Origin: JADJRH01 sp046351455
GTDB taxonomy: Bacteria > Myxococcota_A > Polyangia > Polyangiales > Polyangiaceae
Length of the DNA: 64,000 bases
NCBI GenBank assembly: GCA_046351455.1
Contig: JAXLYM010000002.1
Coordinates: 558,001-622,000, forward strand
Direction: 5' to 3'
The position numbers and the translations under genes are program-made. Positions 47,095 through 55,376 of the stretch are shown here, piece by piece (the stretch's first letter is position 1; each line of letters begins with the position of its first letter). Under the pieces are notes generated by a model. It was not told where the DNA came from, ran no database searches, and saw only the letters and a list, made by a program, of their open reading frames with translations.

Positions 47095-48020
47095 TAGTTT
47101 CTGGTGTAGATCGGACCGGTCAAGTGAGAACACGAGTCAAGATTCGATTCGACGCTAGCGACATCCCCGGCCAAGCGTCCGCCGTGTTCGAGGCGGTAGG
47201 CTTGAGGCCTGATGAGGCGACTGTCACGGACGTTCCAGTGCTCCGCCAACTTGTCGTTTGGCTCACGCTCGACACGACCGACCCGCGCCTTTCGCGTCTC
47301 CAGGACTTGCTGCTTCGGCATGGTGTAGATCCGTTGGAGATTTACCGAGACCTCTACACGGAGGAAGAGCTCGACGCGGCCCCTCTGCTGGTCCTTCAGC
47401 CGCTCAACACCTGCTCGATCAGTGGTGGCAGCAGGTACGGCACGACCTACGATCTCACCGGCGCCTGTCCTGCCTGCGGTACGGGGGCGAGGCAGACGTC
47501 CGCCGTCTTCGTTCGCGGAGAGCAACTGGATGAGCTCGAAGGGCGGAAAATCGGTGGGACGGTGCAGGAGCACGTCTTCGTGGACGCGGAGATCGCCGAG
47601 GAGCTGGTTCGGATTGGCGCGACGGGGCTCTCGTTCCGCAGTGTGTACGCCCGCATGCCGGATGGGCGGCAAATCAAGCTGCGTTGGCAACAGCTCTTCG
47701 CCGAAAAGACGCTGCCCAGGATGTCGCCGCGGACGACTGGCATCGTTCGAGACCGCGAGTGCAAGGTGTGTGACCGCAACGGCTACGCTACGACGATGTC
47801 CGCTCCCCCCCGGTTCGTGTACCGAAAAGCCGATTTGCAGAACGCCGCCGACGTCAACCACAGCTGGGAAAATTGCGGCTCCGCGCTCCTCAAGCCGGAT
47901 CTCCGCGAGAGCTTCCTCTCCCACCCATGGCTCCTCGTGACTCCCCGCGTTCGTCGTGTCATCGTGCAGGCGGGCGCCACCGACATCGAATGGTTCCCCG
48001 TGCGTGTGGAAGACGGCTGA
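47091..48020 (+). CDS. Double-CXXCG-type immunity protein (SitI6-like)
   Basis: A 309-residue soluble protein, translationally coupled to the toxin (start inside the ATGA overlap). Two paired-Cys sites, GACPACGTGARQTS and RECKVCDRNGY, recall the double-CXXCG family of Myxococcus that supplies SitI6 immunity proteins; the second site here is CxxCD. Between them is a region with VDAEIAEELVRIGATGLSFR typical of the family as I remember it. It should bind and block the nuclease domain of the upstream protein. No signal peptide, consistent with protecting the cytoplasm. An earlier in-frame ATG at 47058 lies within the toxin gene and is less likely. Confidence 0.8.
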   Translation: MIVSGVDRTGQVRTRVKIRFDASDIPGQASAVFEAVGLRPDEATVTDVPVLRQLVVWLTLDTTDPRLSRLQDLLLRHGVDPLEIYRDLYTEEELDAAPLLVLQPLNTCSISGGSRYGTTYDLTGACPACGTGARQTSAVFVRGEQLDELEGRKIGGTVQEHVFVDAEIAEELVRIGATGLSFRSVYARMPDGRQIKLRWQQLFAEKTLPRMSPRTTGIVRDRECKVCDRNGYATTMSAPPRFVYRKADLQNAADVNHSWENCGSALLKPDLRESFLSHPWLLVTPRVRRVIVQAGATDIEWFPVRVEDG

Positions 48021-48061
48021 CCCCCACAATAAGCAACCAGTCCGTCTCCCTTGTCAGCTCT

Positions 48062-48772
48062 TCACCACATTCCTTCGGCGCGCGCGGCTTGCGCCCTCAG
48101 GAGAAACGCCTTTGTGAAGGGGTAGCCCGTCTCTTCGGCCTCCCTCACCACGCGCGCCGGGTTGGCGTCCGGAGCGAGCTTGGAGACCAAGGCCCACGAG
48201 AGCGGCTCTCCGGCGTACACGCGTTTCACGGCGGCCAGTCTCACCTTCTTCACCTCGTGGATGTCTTTTGCGAACCGCACATAAAACTCCGGGGTCTCGT
48301 CGAGCACCGCGAGGTGCGTTTCGGAGCCGTCGGGATCCGCTTTGCCGGCGGGGAACCGGACAGGCCCCATCGTCCAGGTTCTGCCCGCAGGGTGCCAGAG
48401 ACAATAGGTCACCTCTCGGCGCAGATACGCGTGGCTATTCTTCACGCGCACCATGTCCCGGGGTATCCCGTCGAACAGATGGGGCCAACGCCTCGACGGG
48501 TGCTCGGGGGCCGCCATGGCACTCTCGGGGTCGAATCCCTTGATCACCGCAGCGTCCGGGCCGGTGAACAAAACCAGGAACCAACCGCCGTTGTGGTCGC
48601 GAAAGAAGCCCAGTTGGTGCTTTCCCCAGTTGGCGACGAAGAAGAATTTCCGCGGACTCCACACGGGCAGCAGGAGGATGTCCAGGACCGCACGCGCCCG
48701 GAGCAGCTGACGAAGCCGCTCCGGAGCAGGGATCGCCGCGAGGTTGCGCGAGGAGGGGCCGGAAGGAATCAT
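48062..48772 (-). CDS. Uncharacterised protein at the end of the hsd operon, possible immunity-type protein
   Basis: A 236-residue soluble protein I cannot name with certainty. It contains QLGFFRDHNGGWFLVLFTGP, then AAVIKGFDPESAMAAP, WPHLFDGIPRDMV and REVTYCLWHPAGRTW. This order (IKGFDxES, DG-P, TYC-W) recalls a widespread uncharacterised family often found among toxin-immunity genes; that recollection is not verified here. The ATG lies four bases after the hsdS stop with GGAAGG upstream, so it is transcribed with the restriction-modification genes, while pointing toward the convergent toxin-immunity pair. The stop is 41 bases from the immunity gene stop. Confidence 0.65.
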   Translation of the reverse strand: MIPSGPSSRNLAAIPAPERLRQLLRARAVLDILLLPVWSPRKFFFVANWGKHQLGFFRDHNGGWFLVLFTGPDAAVIKGFDPESAMAAPEHPSRRWPHLFDGIPRDMVRVKNSHAYLRREVTYCLWHPAGRTWTMGPVRFPAGKADPDGSETHLAVLDETPEFYVRFAKDIHEVKKVRLAAVKRVYAGEPLSWALVSKLAPDANPARVVREAEETGYPFTKAFLLRAQAARAEGMW

Positions 48773-48776
48773 CGTG

Positions 48777-50246
48777 TCACCTTCCTTTGCGGGGGGAGCG
48801 GGGGCGTTTGGGAGGGGGGGAATCTGGGGAGGGGGCCAGTCGGCGGAGGAGGGATTCGGCGGATTCGTACGGGCGGCCCTCGGCGCGGGCCAGCTCCGCC
48901 TCGGTGGGGACGAGCTCGCCGGAGAAGGCTTTTGCAAGGATGGACTGGGGGAGTTTGTCAGCCCTCGCCGCCGCCACTGCCACGCGCCGCTCGATGGTGT
49001 CCGCTAGGGCAAGCAGCACCCGTGTACGTTTGACGATTTCAGCGATCTCTTCTGCCGGCGGCAGCGGGATCCAATAGTCGGTGAGAGCACCCATCGAAAT
49101 GCGTTGATGTCCAGCAGAAGACTTGGACGCGACTTCCAAACTGCGCCGGAGAAGCGGGCTGGCAAATGCCAACTCAAAGTATGGCCCAAAGGCAGGAGTC
49201 TTGAGGCGCGCTCGAAACAGGCGATCAGGAAACTGGACGCGACGAGAGCCCACACCTGTAACACGCGCGCAGTTCGCCACATATTCGAGGCTACCGCTCA
49301 AGCGGGTAAAAAGCAGGTCGTCGTCTTCGATGTAGTTGGCTGTGGTGTCAACCGCTGTGGCAGGGAGGAACTTCGCATCGTCAAGGTCAACGGTCAGCGG
49401 TCGTACACTGCTCGACCGCAAGACGGGGTGAGCCGTTTCCTCGTTCTGCGGTGGAGTGGTTGTTCCGCTGCGCAAAGACGTCACCATTTCGCCAAACTGG
49501 ACCCATTCCCAATTGTCGGGGATTGCTATCGAGGAGTCGTGGGGGCTTCTTTGTTCGGCCTTGAGAGGGTCTGCAGTCTCGCCGCCAGCAAAGCTGCCTT
49601 GTTCTCTCCACGAGGCAGTCAACTGGCCGGTGCATGCCGAATTGAACACGGACTGCCGGAAACGCTTGAGGAGCTTGGTCACGCGGTCGAGACGCGCCTT
49701 CGCCCGATCCACACAATCGAGAAGTGAAGCCGCTTTTTCGACGATCCGCGTCTGTTCACCAAGGCTCGGAAGTGGAAGCGGAATCTCAGAAATGGTCCGA
49801 GAAGAAAGGTGCTTTACCGTCTGCGAAGAAGTTCTGTCGTGAATGGCTGTGAGGTACCCGGGCAGAACGAGGGCCAGAAAGCGGCTGTTATAGAAGGCCT
49901 CGTTGGGCGTGAGCTTACACACGCGCTGGTTCAGCAGAGCGGCATCGCCCCGCCAGATGGCTGCCTTGAACTCCCCGTCCATGCCAACCAAGACATCGCC
50001 CGAACGGACGATGTAGCTTGGGTCATATTCGCCATCGAAGAACTGGCTCGTGGTATTCTGATCGATATCCCTGATCCGGATCAGCGGCATCCCTCGATCC
50101 TTCGAGAACAATCGCGACTCGAAAGGATACCCATTCAGAACGGAGGCCACTTGCGACAATGGCGCACGTGCCCATGTGGGATGGGAGGACAGCAAGGGAT
50201 CGTTGGACTCTTCAACAATCGCATTGATATCGATGACGAGGCTCAT
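48777..50246 (-). CDS. hsdS: Type I restriction-modification specificity subunit
   Basis: A 489-residue HsdS with two target-recognition domains, each followed by a conserved helical spacer: first TWARAPLSQVASVLNGYPFE to ISEIPLPLPSLGEQTRIVEK, second DNWEWVQFGEMVTSL to YWIPLPPAEEIAEIVKRT. The two helices set the distance between the half-sites of the DNA target. The C-terminus AELARAEGRPYESAESLL is typical, followed by a Pro/Arg tail (PSPDSPPPKRPRSPRKGR) that starts right after a 41-base repeat shared with 45474. The start overlaps the hsdM stop (ATGA). The central part is less GC-rich than its neighbours, as is usual for recognition domains exchanged between strains. Confidence 0.95.
   Translation of the reverse strand: MSLVIDINAIVEESNDPLLSSHPTWARAPLSQVASVLNGYPFESRLFSKDRGMPLIRIRDIDQNTTSQFFDGEYDPSYIVRSGDVLVGMDGEFKAAIWRGDAALLNQRVCKLTPNEAFYNSRFLALVLPGYLTAIHDRTSSQTVKHLSSRTISEIPLPLPSLGEQTRIVEKAASLLDCVDRAKARLDRVTKLLKRFRQSVFNSACTGQLTASWREQGSFAGGETADPLKAEQRSPHDSSIAIPDNWEWVQFGEMVTSLRSGTTTPPQNEETAHPVLRSSSVRPLTVDLDDAKFLPATAVDTTANYIEDDDLLFTRLSGSLEYVANCARVTGVGSRRVQFPDRLFRARLKTPAFGPYFELAFASPLLRRSLEVASKSSAGHQRISMGALTDYWIPLPPAEEIAEIVKRTRVLLALADTIERRVAVAAARADKLPQSILAKAFSGELVPTEAELARAEGRPYESAESLLRRLAPSPDSPPPKRPRSPRKGR
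48849..48889 (-). repeat. Right copy of the 41-bp direct repeat, inside the hsdS 3' end
   Basis: Forty of 41 bases match 45474-45514 in the same orientation, 3375 bases away. The pair brackets the toxin gene, the immunity gene and the orphan gene. Confidence 0.85.
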
Positions 50247-51688
50247 GCCTTGATGCCCCTCGTCGATGTCACCAGCTCCGACTGGCTCTCCAGCATCCCC
50301 AGCACGCGATTCAGCTCCGCCACCGCCTCCTCCAGCTCCGCGATCGCATCCGTGGCGATCTCCTCCGGCGGCGGCAGTTCATCCGCGTCCTCAAGCGACT
50401 CCTCCTTGAGCCACTTGAAACCGTCCAGCTTGAATCCCCGCTCCTTCACCTCCGCCAGCGAAAAGCTCCGCCAGCGGTCCTCTTTGGAGTCCGCCACCTT
50501 CCGCTTCGCCCGCCCGTTCGCATCCGCCCCATAGCACCTCTCGAACTCCGCAAAGTGCGCCGCCGTCAGCGGCCGGTCCTTCTTCGTGATCTGCGACACG
50601 TTCGTCCGGGCGTCGTAAATCCACACTCGATCCGTGGGGTACCCCTTGGTGAAGAAGATCACATTGGCCTTCACCCCTTGCGAATAAGGCGTGAACGTCC
50701 CCCGCGGCAGCCGCAACACCGTGTGCAAATCACACTGCTCCGTGACGATCTCCATCACCTCCCCGGCCTGGTCCGCAAACAGGCAGTTGTCCGGCAACAC
50801 CACCGCAGCCCTCCCACCCTTCTTCAAGATCGTCAGCACGTGCTGCACGAAGTTGAGCTGCTTGTTGCTCGTCCGCACCGTGAAATCGTCCCGGCTCGGC
50901 GCCTGATTGGCCCCCTTCGTCCCGAACGGCGGGTTCGTCAGAATCACATCGTACCGGCCCGCCTTCGGCGGCAATTCAATCGAATCCCCACCGCTGATCT
51001 CCGGCTCGATCCCGTGCAGATACAGGTTCATCAGCGCGAGGCGCTTCGGCCGCGCGACCAGTTCCTGCCCGTAATACGTCGCCGTCTTCACCCGCTTCGC
51101 GAGCGACCTCTCCAGCGCACCCTTCGTCTCGTCCTTCAACCACTCGTAGGCCGCCACCAGAAAGCCGCCCGTCCCCGCCGCCGGGTCGCAGATCCGATAA
51201 TCCGCCTTCTCCCGCGGATCCGGCCGCATGCACCGCACGATGCTCTGGATCAGCACACGCGGCGTGAAGAACTGCCCCGCTCCCTTCTTGCCCTCACTGG
51301 CCGCCTTTTCGAGCAACCCCTCGTAGGCCTGCGCCTTCACGTCCACTCCGAGGGACGTCCACTCGGTCTCGTCGATCATCGTGACGAGCTTCTTCAGGCT
51401 CAGCGGGTTGGTGAATCGGCTCTGCGCGCCGCCGTAAATCTCGCCGAGGATGCCCTCCGTCTTGCCGAGCGTGCGGAGCGTGTCCTCCCAGTGCTCGCGC
51501 AGCTCCACGCCGCTCCGGGACTTGATGCCGGGCCACTCGCACCCCTCCGGGATGGCGACGCCCTTCTCGTCCGCCATCTTCAGGAACAAGAGGTACGTGA
51601 TCTGCTCGATGTAGTCGCCGTAGTCGATGCCGTCGTGCCGCAGCGTGTGGCAGAAGCCCCAGAGCTTCTGCACCAGGTCCGTGCTCAT
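50243..51688 (-). CDS. hsdM: Type I restriction-modification DNA methyltransferase subunit
   Basis: A 481-residue N6-adenine methyltransferase: N-terminal HsdM helical domain (LWGFCHTLRHDGIDYGDYIE), SAM-binding CDPAAGTGGFLVAAYEW (motif I), and the catalytic NPPFG in DVILTNPPFGTKG (motif IV). With HsdS it methylates the host target, and with HsdR it forms the full restriction complex. The start overlaps the hsdR stop and the stop overlaps the hsdS start, each as ATGA, giving a tightly coupled R-M-S operon. Confidence 0.97.
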   Translation of the reverse strand: MSTDLVQKLWGFCHTLRHDGIDYGDYIEQITYLLFLKMADEKGVAIPEGCEWPGIKSRSGVELREHWEDTLRTLGKTEGILGEIYGGAQSRFTNPLSLKKLVTMIDETEWTSLGVDVKAQAYEGLLEKAASEGKKGAGQFFTPRVLIQSIVRCMRPDPREKADYRICDPAAGTGGFLVAAYEWLKDETKGALERSLAKRVKTATYYGQELVARPKRLALMNLYLHGIEPEISGGDSIELPPKAGRYDVILTNPPFGTKGANQAPSRDDFTVRTSNKQLNFVQHVLTILKKGGRAAVVLPDNCLFADQAGEVMEIVTEQCDLHTVLRLPRGTFTPYSQGVKANVIFFTKGYPTDRVWIYDARTNVSQITKKDRPLTAAHFAEFERCYGADANGRAKRKVADSKEDRWRSFSLAEVKERGFKLDGFKWLKEESLEDADELPPPEEIATDAIAELEEAVAELNRVLGMLESQSELVTSTRGIKA

Positions 51689-54399
51689 GCGGCGATGGCT
51701 TCGTTCAACCTCGCGAGCAGGTCAAGCAACAACGCCTCTCCGAACACGCGCCGCGCCGCCCCCCAACCGCCGGCCTCCCCGAGCGCGCCCTGGTAGTCGA
51801 AGTCCTCCTGCTCGATCGAGAGGTTCTCGCGCATCACCTCGCGGATCCGTTCGAGCCACGAGCGCTGCGCCTCCGTGAAGGCCTGGCTCACCAGGATCTT
51901 GGTGAACGCGCGCTCCACGCGCTCCGCGGCCGTGAGGAGCGGCTCCTCGTCCTTCGCCGCGTGCTTCACCATCGAGACGATGTCGACGAGCGCCTTCTTG
52001 TAGTGCGCCGCGTGCGCCTTCTGGAGGTTCTCCACCGTGAAGCGGTACGTCGTCCCGGCGAGCTTCTGCCGCAGCTCCGTGAGCGCCGCCGGGCTCCAGT
52101 CGCGCGGGCGGTCGAGCAGCACGCGCACCGCCTCGATCTTCTCGGGGTTGTCGCGTACGTACCGGGAGAACTGCGTGATGTAGTCCTCCGGCTTGTACGT
52201 CTTGCCCGCGGCGTCGTGGAGCACGAGCTCGCTCGTCACGGTGTCGACGGCGTCGATCGCCCGCAAGAACAAGCGCTGCGGCCGCGGATAAGTCACCAGC
52301 AAGGCCTGGAACGACCGGTCGCGGAGGAGCGCCATCTCCTTCGTGAAGTCCGCCCGCAGCGCCGCCGTGAGGCCCCGCGCATACCGCGCCACGTCGCCGT
52401 CGGGGAGGTACGCCGCGAACATCTCGCGCGCCTCGCCGGCCATCGATTTGTCGATGCGCTGGAGGCGCTTCACGAGGCAGCGGATGTTGTAGTCCCGATC
52501 GCGGTTCGCCCAGATATCCTCGATGATCTCGACGATCGTCTTGGTGGGCGGCGCCGGGGTCTCGCTGAGGGTCTCGGTGCTCTTCGCGAAGTACGCGAGC
52601 AGCGTGCCGTCGAAGCAGTCGAAGATCGTGAAGTGGTCCTTGTCGGTCGCGTTCTGGCCCTTCCGGGTGCCGCGGCCGATCATCTGGTCGAAGAGCACGC
52701 GGCTCCCGACGAGGCGCAGGAACACGATGAATTCCAGGTCGGGGATGTCGACGCCGGTGCTCAGCATGTCGACCGTCACGACGATCCCGATCTTGTCGCG
52801 GTTGCGGAACTCGCGGATGCGCTGGAGCGGGCGGTCGACGTCCTTGCTGCCGGTGATCTTCTGCACGAAGGCGTCGCCGCGGCCGAACACGTCGCGCGCG
52901 ATGCCGACCAGCTCGTTCGCGTGGCTCGTGTGGGGGAGGTCGTTGGCCGCGAAGATCAGCGTCTTCGGGAAGCGGCCGTATTTCTCCTGGTGCGCGTCGG
53001 CGTACTTCTTCACCTCTTGCAGGATCTTGAGGTTGGAGTCGGGGGAGGTGACCTTGCTCTCCAGCTCCGTGGTCTCGAAGCGGCGCTCGTCTTCGAGCTG
53101 GTCCATGCGCTTCTTGCCGGTCTCGGGGTCGACGTCCTCGACGTTCTCGCCGGGCCGCAAAAACAAGCCGTTCATGCGCACGTCGGAGCGGAGCTTCACC
53201 GCGTCGTAGTCGACGAGGTGGCCGTCCCGCACCGCCTGCTCGTAGCCGTACTCGAACACCTTGTGCGTGAAGAACGCGCTCGTGGTGGAGGTCGGCGTCG
53301 CGGTGAGGCCGACGTGGATCGCGTCGAAATGCTCCAGCGTCGCGCGCCAGGTGGAGACCTCCTGCGCGGTGTAGCCGCGGTGGCACTCGTCGGCGATCAC
53401 GAGATCGAAGGCGTGAATGGGGATGTCGAGCTTGCCCGCGTCGTCGTCGATCGCCTCGTCCCCCATGCCGAAGATCGCGTCGCGCCCGAGGATGTGCGTC
53501 GCCATCCGCTGGATGGTGCAGACGTACACGAAGGGGTCGTCGCTCTTCGGGTTGGTGAGCCGGTCCGGCGGGAGGATCTGGGGATCGAAGCGAGGCTTCT
53601 TCTTCGCGGTGGACGCGGCCTCTTCCTCCTCCGGCGCGGCCTTGCCGACGCGCGAACAATAGAGGCCGTACGTCTGGTGGAACCACAGCCCCGGCTGCAC
53701 CTCGAACGCGGCGAACGCCCCCGCGGCCTGCTCGGCGAGCGCGCGGCGGTCGACGAGGAACAGCACGCGACGCACCACGCCGGCTTTGATGAGGCGGTAG
53801 ACCTCGCTGACGATCGTGAAGGTCTTCCCGGTGCCGGTCGCCATCGCCACGAGGAGGCTGCGCTTGTGCTCGGAGATGGCCCCCTCGATCGCGAGGTTCG
53901 CCTGCTGCTGGTAGGGGCGCAGCGCCGAGTGCAAAGGGACGCCTTCGAGCTTCTTGCAGGCGCCCTCGAAGTCGTGCGCGAGCATCTCGCGGAGCGCCGC
54001 GGGCGTGTGGAAGTCGGCCACCTTGCGCGACCGGCTCTGCGGGTGCCGGACGTCGTGGAACCAGACCGTCTCGCCGTTGGTGGAGTACAGGAACGGGCAC
54101 TTGAGGCCCTCGTAGTCGTACGGGGAGGTCTTGATCCCGCGGGCGTACCGCTCGGCCTGCGTGAGCACGTTCTGGGGGCCGGTGGTGATGCGCTTGGCCT
54201 CCACGATCGCGGCGATGGCGTTGTCGCTCCACAGCGCGTAATCCGCGGGCCCGTTGTCGGTCGGCTCCTCCTCGGAGCGAAACGGCGCTCGAAGCGGCCG
54301 CACGCCTGGGGGCGGCAAGGTCCAACCACGGGCGTCCAGCTTCGGGTCGATGCGCGTCTTCCGGGTCTTCCACTCGGGCTCGTCCGCAAGCTTCTTCAT
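51685..54399 (-). CDS. hsdR: Type I restriction endonuclease subunit R (translocase/nuclease)
   Basis: A 904-residue HsdR (EcoEI/R-like short type). The N-terminal nuclease domain shows the PD-(D/E)xK elements in ADYALWSDNAIAAIVEAKR. The helicase motor has Walker A ATGTGKTFT, motif II DECHRG, motif III LTATPT and motif VI QMIGRGTRKG; a C-terminal helical domain contacts HsdM. On unmethylated DNA it translocates and cuts at a distance. I chose the ATG at 54399, preceded by GGAG; an ATG at 54420 lacks a binding site. It is first in the operon, and its upstream region holds the 22-bp tandem array. Confidence 0.96.
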   Translation of the reverse strand: MKKLADEPEWKTRKTRIDPKLDARGWTLPPPGVRPLRAPFRSEEEPTDNGPADYALWSDNAIAAIVEAKRITTGPQNVLTQAERYARGIKTSPYDYEGLKCPFLYSTNGETVWFHDVRHPQSRSRKVADFHTPAALREMLAHDFEGACKKLEGVPLHSALRPYQQQANLAIEGAISEHKRSLLVAMATGTGKTFTIVSEVYRLIKAGVVRRVLFLVDRRALAEQAAGAFAAFEVQPGLWFHQTYGLYCSRVGKAAPEEEEAASTAKKKPRFDPQILPPDRLTNPKSDDPFVYVCTIQRMATHILGRDAIFGMGDEAIDDDAGKLDIPIHAFDLVIADECHRGYTAQEVSTWRATLEHFDAIHVGLTATPTSTTSAFFTHKVFEYGYEQAVRDGHLVDYDAVKLRSDVRMNGLFLRPGENVEDVDPETGKKRMDQLEDERRFETTELESKVTSPDSNLKILQEVKKYADAHQEKYGRFPKTLIFAANDLPHTSHANELVGIARDVFGRGDAFVQKITGSKDVDRPLQRIREFRNRDKIGIVVTVDMLSTGVDIPDLEFIVFLRLVGSRVLFDQMIGRGTRKGQNATDKDHFTIFDCFDGTLLAYFAKSTETLSETPAPPTKTIVEIIEDIWANRDRDYNIRCLVKRLQRIDKSMAGEAREMFAAYLPDGDVARYARGLTAALRADFTKEMALLRDRSFQALLVTYPRPQRLFLRAIDAVDTVTSELVLHDAAGKTYKPEDYITQFSRYVRDNPEKIEAVRVLLDRPRDWSPAALTELRQKLAGTTYRFTVENLQKAHAAHYKKALVDIVSMVKHAAKDEEPLLTAAERVERAFTKILVSQAFTEAQRSWLERIREVMRENLSIEQEDFDYQGALGEAGGWGAARRVFGEALLLDLLARLNEAIAA

Positions 54400-54472
54400 G
54401 AAAGGACTCCGAGAATACATCGAACGCGCCCGCGTATGATCCCCATTGGCGGCGCCGGGTTCGTCCCCTTCG

Positions 54473-54645
54473 ACTGCCCGGGGTAGGCAGTCCCACTGCC
54501 CGGGGTGGGCAGTCCTACTGCCTCCGGAGGCAGTCCTGCTGCCCGGGGTGGGCACTTCCACTGCCCGGGTTGGGCGCTCGCAGTGCCCGGGGACCGCACT
54601 CGCACTGCCCTGGGACCGCACTCGCACTGCACCCCGAAGACAGAC
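54473..54645. repeat. Eight-copy 22-bp tandem array of dyad-symmetric units upstream of hsdR
   Basis: Units begin at 54473, 54495, 54517, 54538, 54560, 54582, 54604 and 54626, a 22-base period with one 21-base step. The best units are hairpins: ACTGCCCGGGGTGGGCAGT (7-bp stem, 5-base loop) and ACTGCCTCCGGAGGCAGT, a perfect 18-bp palindrome. Later units decay (stem partners lost after 54582). The array occupies about 75-245 bases upstream of the hsdR start and ends 200 bases before the opposite gene. The rest of this 445-base gap is lower in GC and holds only a 6-bp hairpin GGTCGGCTTCCGACC at 54800-54814. There are no unique spacers, so it is not a CRISPR. Confidence 0.85.
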
Positions 54646-54844
54646 AGTGGCGGTGCCGACTCATATACATACCGACACAACCGTCGACATACGCCAATGC
54701 GTCACAAAGAACGATTCCGCTGCACGAGGCTTCGACGGCGAGCTTGGATGCACAAAGAGTCTTCTCAGGACACACGGAGATCGGATAGCTCTGTGGACAG
54801 GTCGGCTTCCGACCGGATACACCCAACGAATGCGGAGGTGCGGG

Positions 54845-55318
54845 ATGGAATTCACCCGCGTTGACACGAAGAAGCTGAAAGCAGCCATCGAGAAGGCCGT
54901 CTCCCACATCGACCAGGCGAAGGCCGCTCTCCAACCTTATCTCGCCAACATGACGGACGAGCAGCGCGGCACCCTCGCACACCCGCGGGCGTCCTTCCCG
55001 ACGGCGGGGCGCGCGCTGGCGCGTGCGGCATTGGAGCATCCCGAGGTCGCGGCCGTCTCGGACTTCGAGGCAGAAGCCGTCGTCGAAGATCTCGACAACT
55101 CCGAGGCGCTCGCCCCCATGCTGGAGAAGCTGAGCGACCTGAATCGGCTCGTCAGCGACACTCGGCTCCTCTGGCTGTCGGAGGCGTGGGTGCCCTCGCT
55201 GGCCCTCTATGCGGTGGCCAAGGTGAAGGCGAAGACCAACGGCGCTATCCGGACCGTGGTGGATCCCCTGGCCGACGTGTTCGCCACCGTGCGCCGCAGC
55301 CCAAAGAAGCCTGAATAA
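54845..55318 (+). CDS. Small helical protein of unknown function
   Basis: A 157-residue soluble protein, mostly alpha-helical: KKLKAAIEKAVSHIDQAKAA, LAHPRASFPTAGRALARAAL and MLEKLSDLNRLVSDTRLLWL. I do not recognise the family. GGAGG six bases before the ATG supports this start, although the frame is open farther up through the 22-bp array. It is divergent from hsdR and shares the array-containing intergenic region, and it is convergent with a sensor kinase. A helical-bundle protein beside a restriction system might be regulatory, but nothing in the sequence shows that. Confidence 0.7.
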   Translation: MEFTRVDTKKLKAAIEKAVSHIDQAKAALQPYLANMTDEQRGTLAHPRASFPTAGRALARAALEHPEVAAVSDFEAEAVVEDLDNSEALAPMLEKLSDLNRLVSDTRLLWLSEAWVPSLALYAVAKVKAKTNGAIRTVVDPLADVFATVRRSPKKPE

Positions 55319-55376
55319 GGCGCCTCCAAGCTTCCCACCTCACGGCGCCTTCGCGCGGCGCGATTCCCCCTCACAG

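Noticed and set aside
42538..47133. A 1531-residue minus-strand open frame across the Cys-rich lipoprotein and the toxin gene
   Set aside because: Low-complexity reverse shadow. Plus-strand frames there carry signal peptides, Cys repeats and good ribosome binding sites.
54473..54645. CRISPR array
   Set aside because: The 22-bp units are contiguous, with no unique spacers of 30-40 bases and no cas genes nearby.
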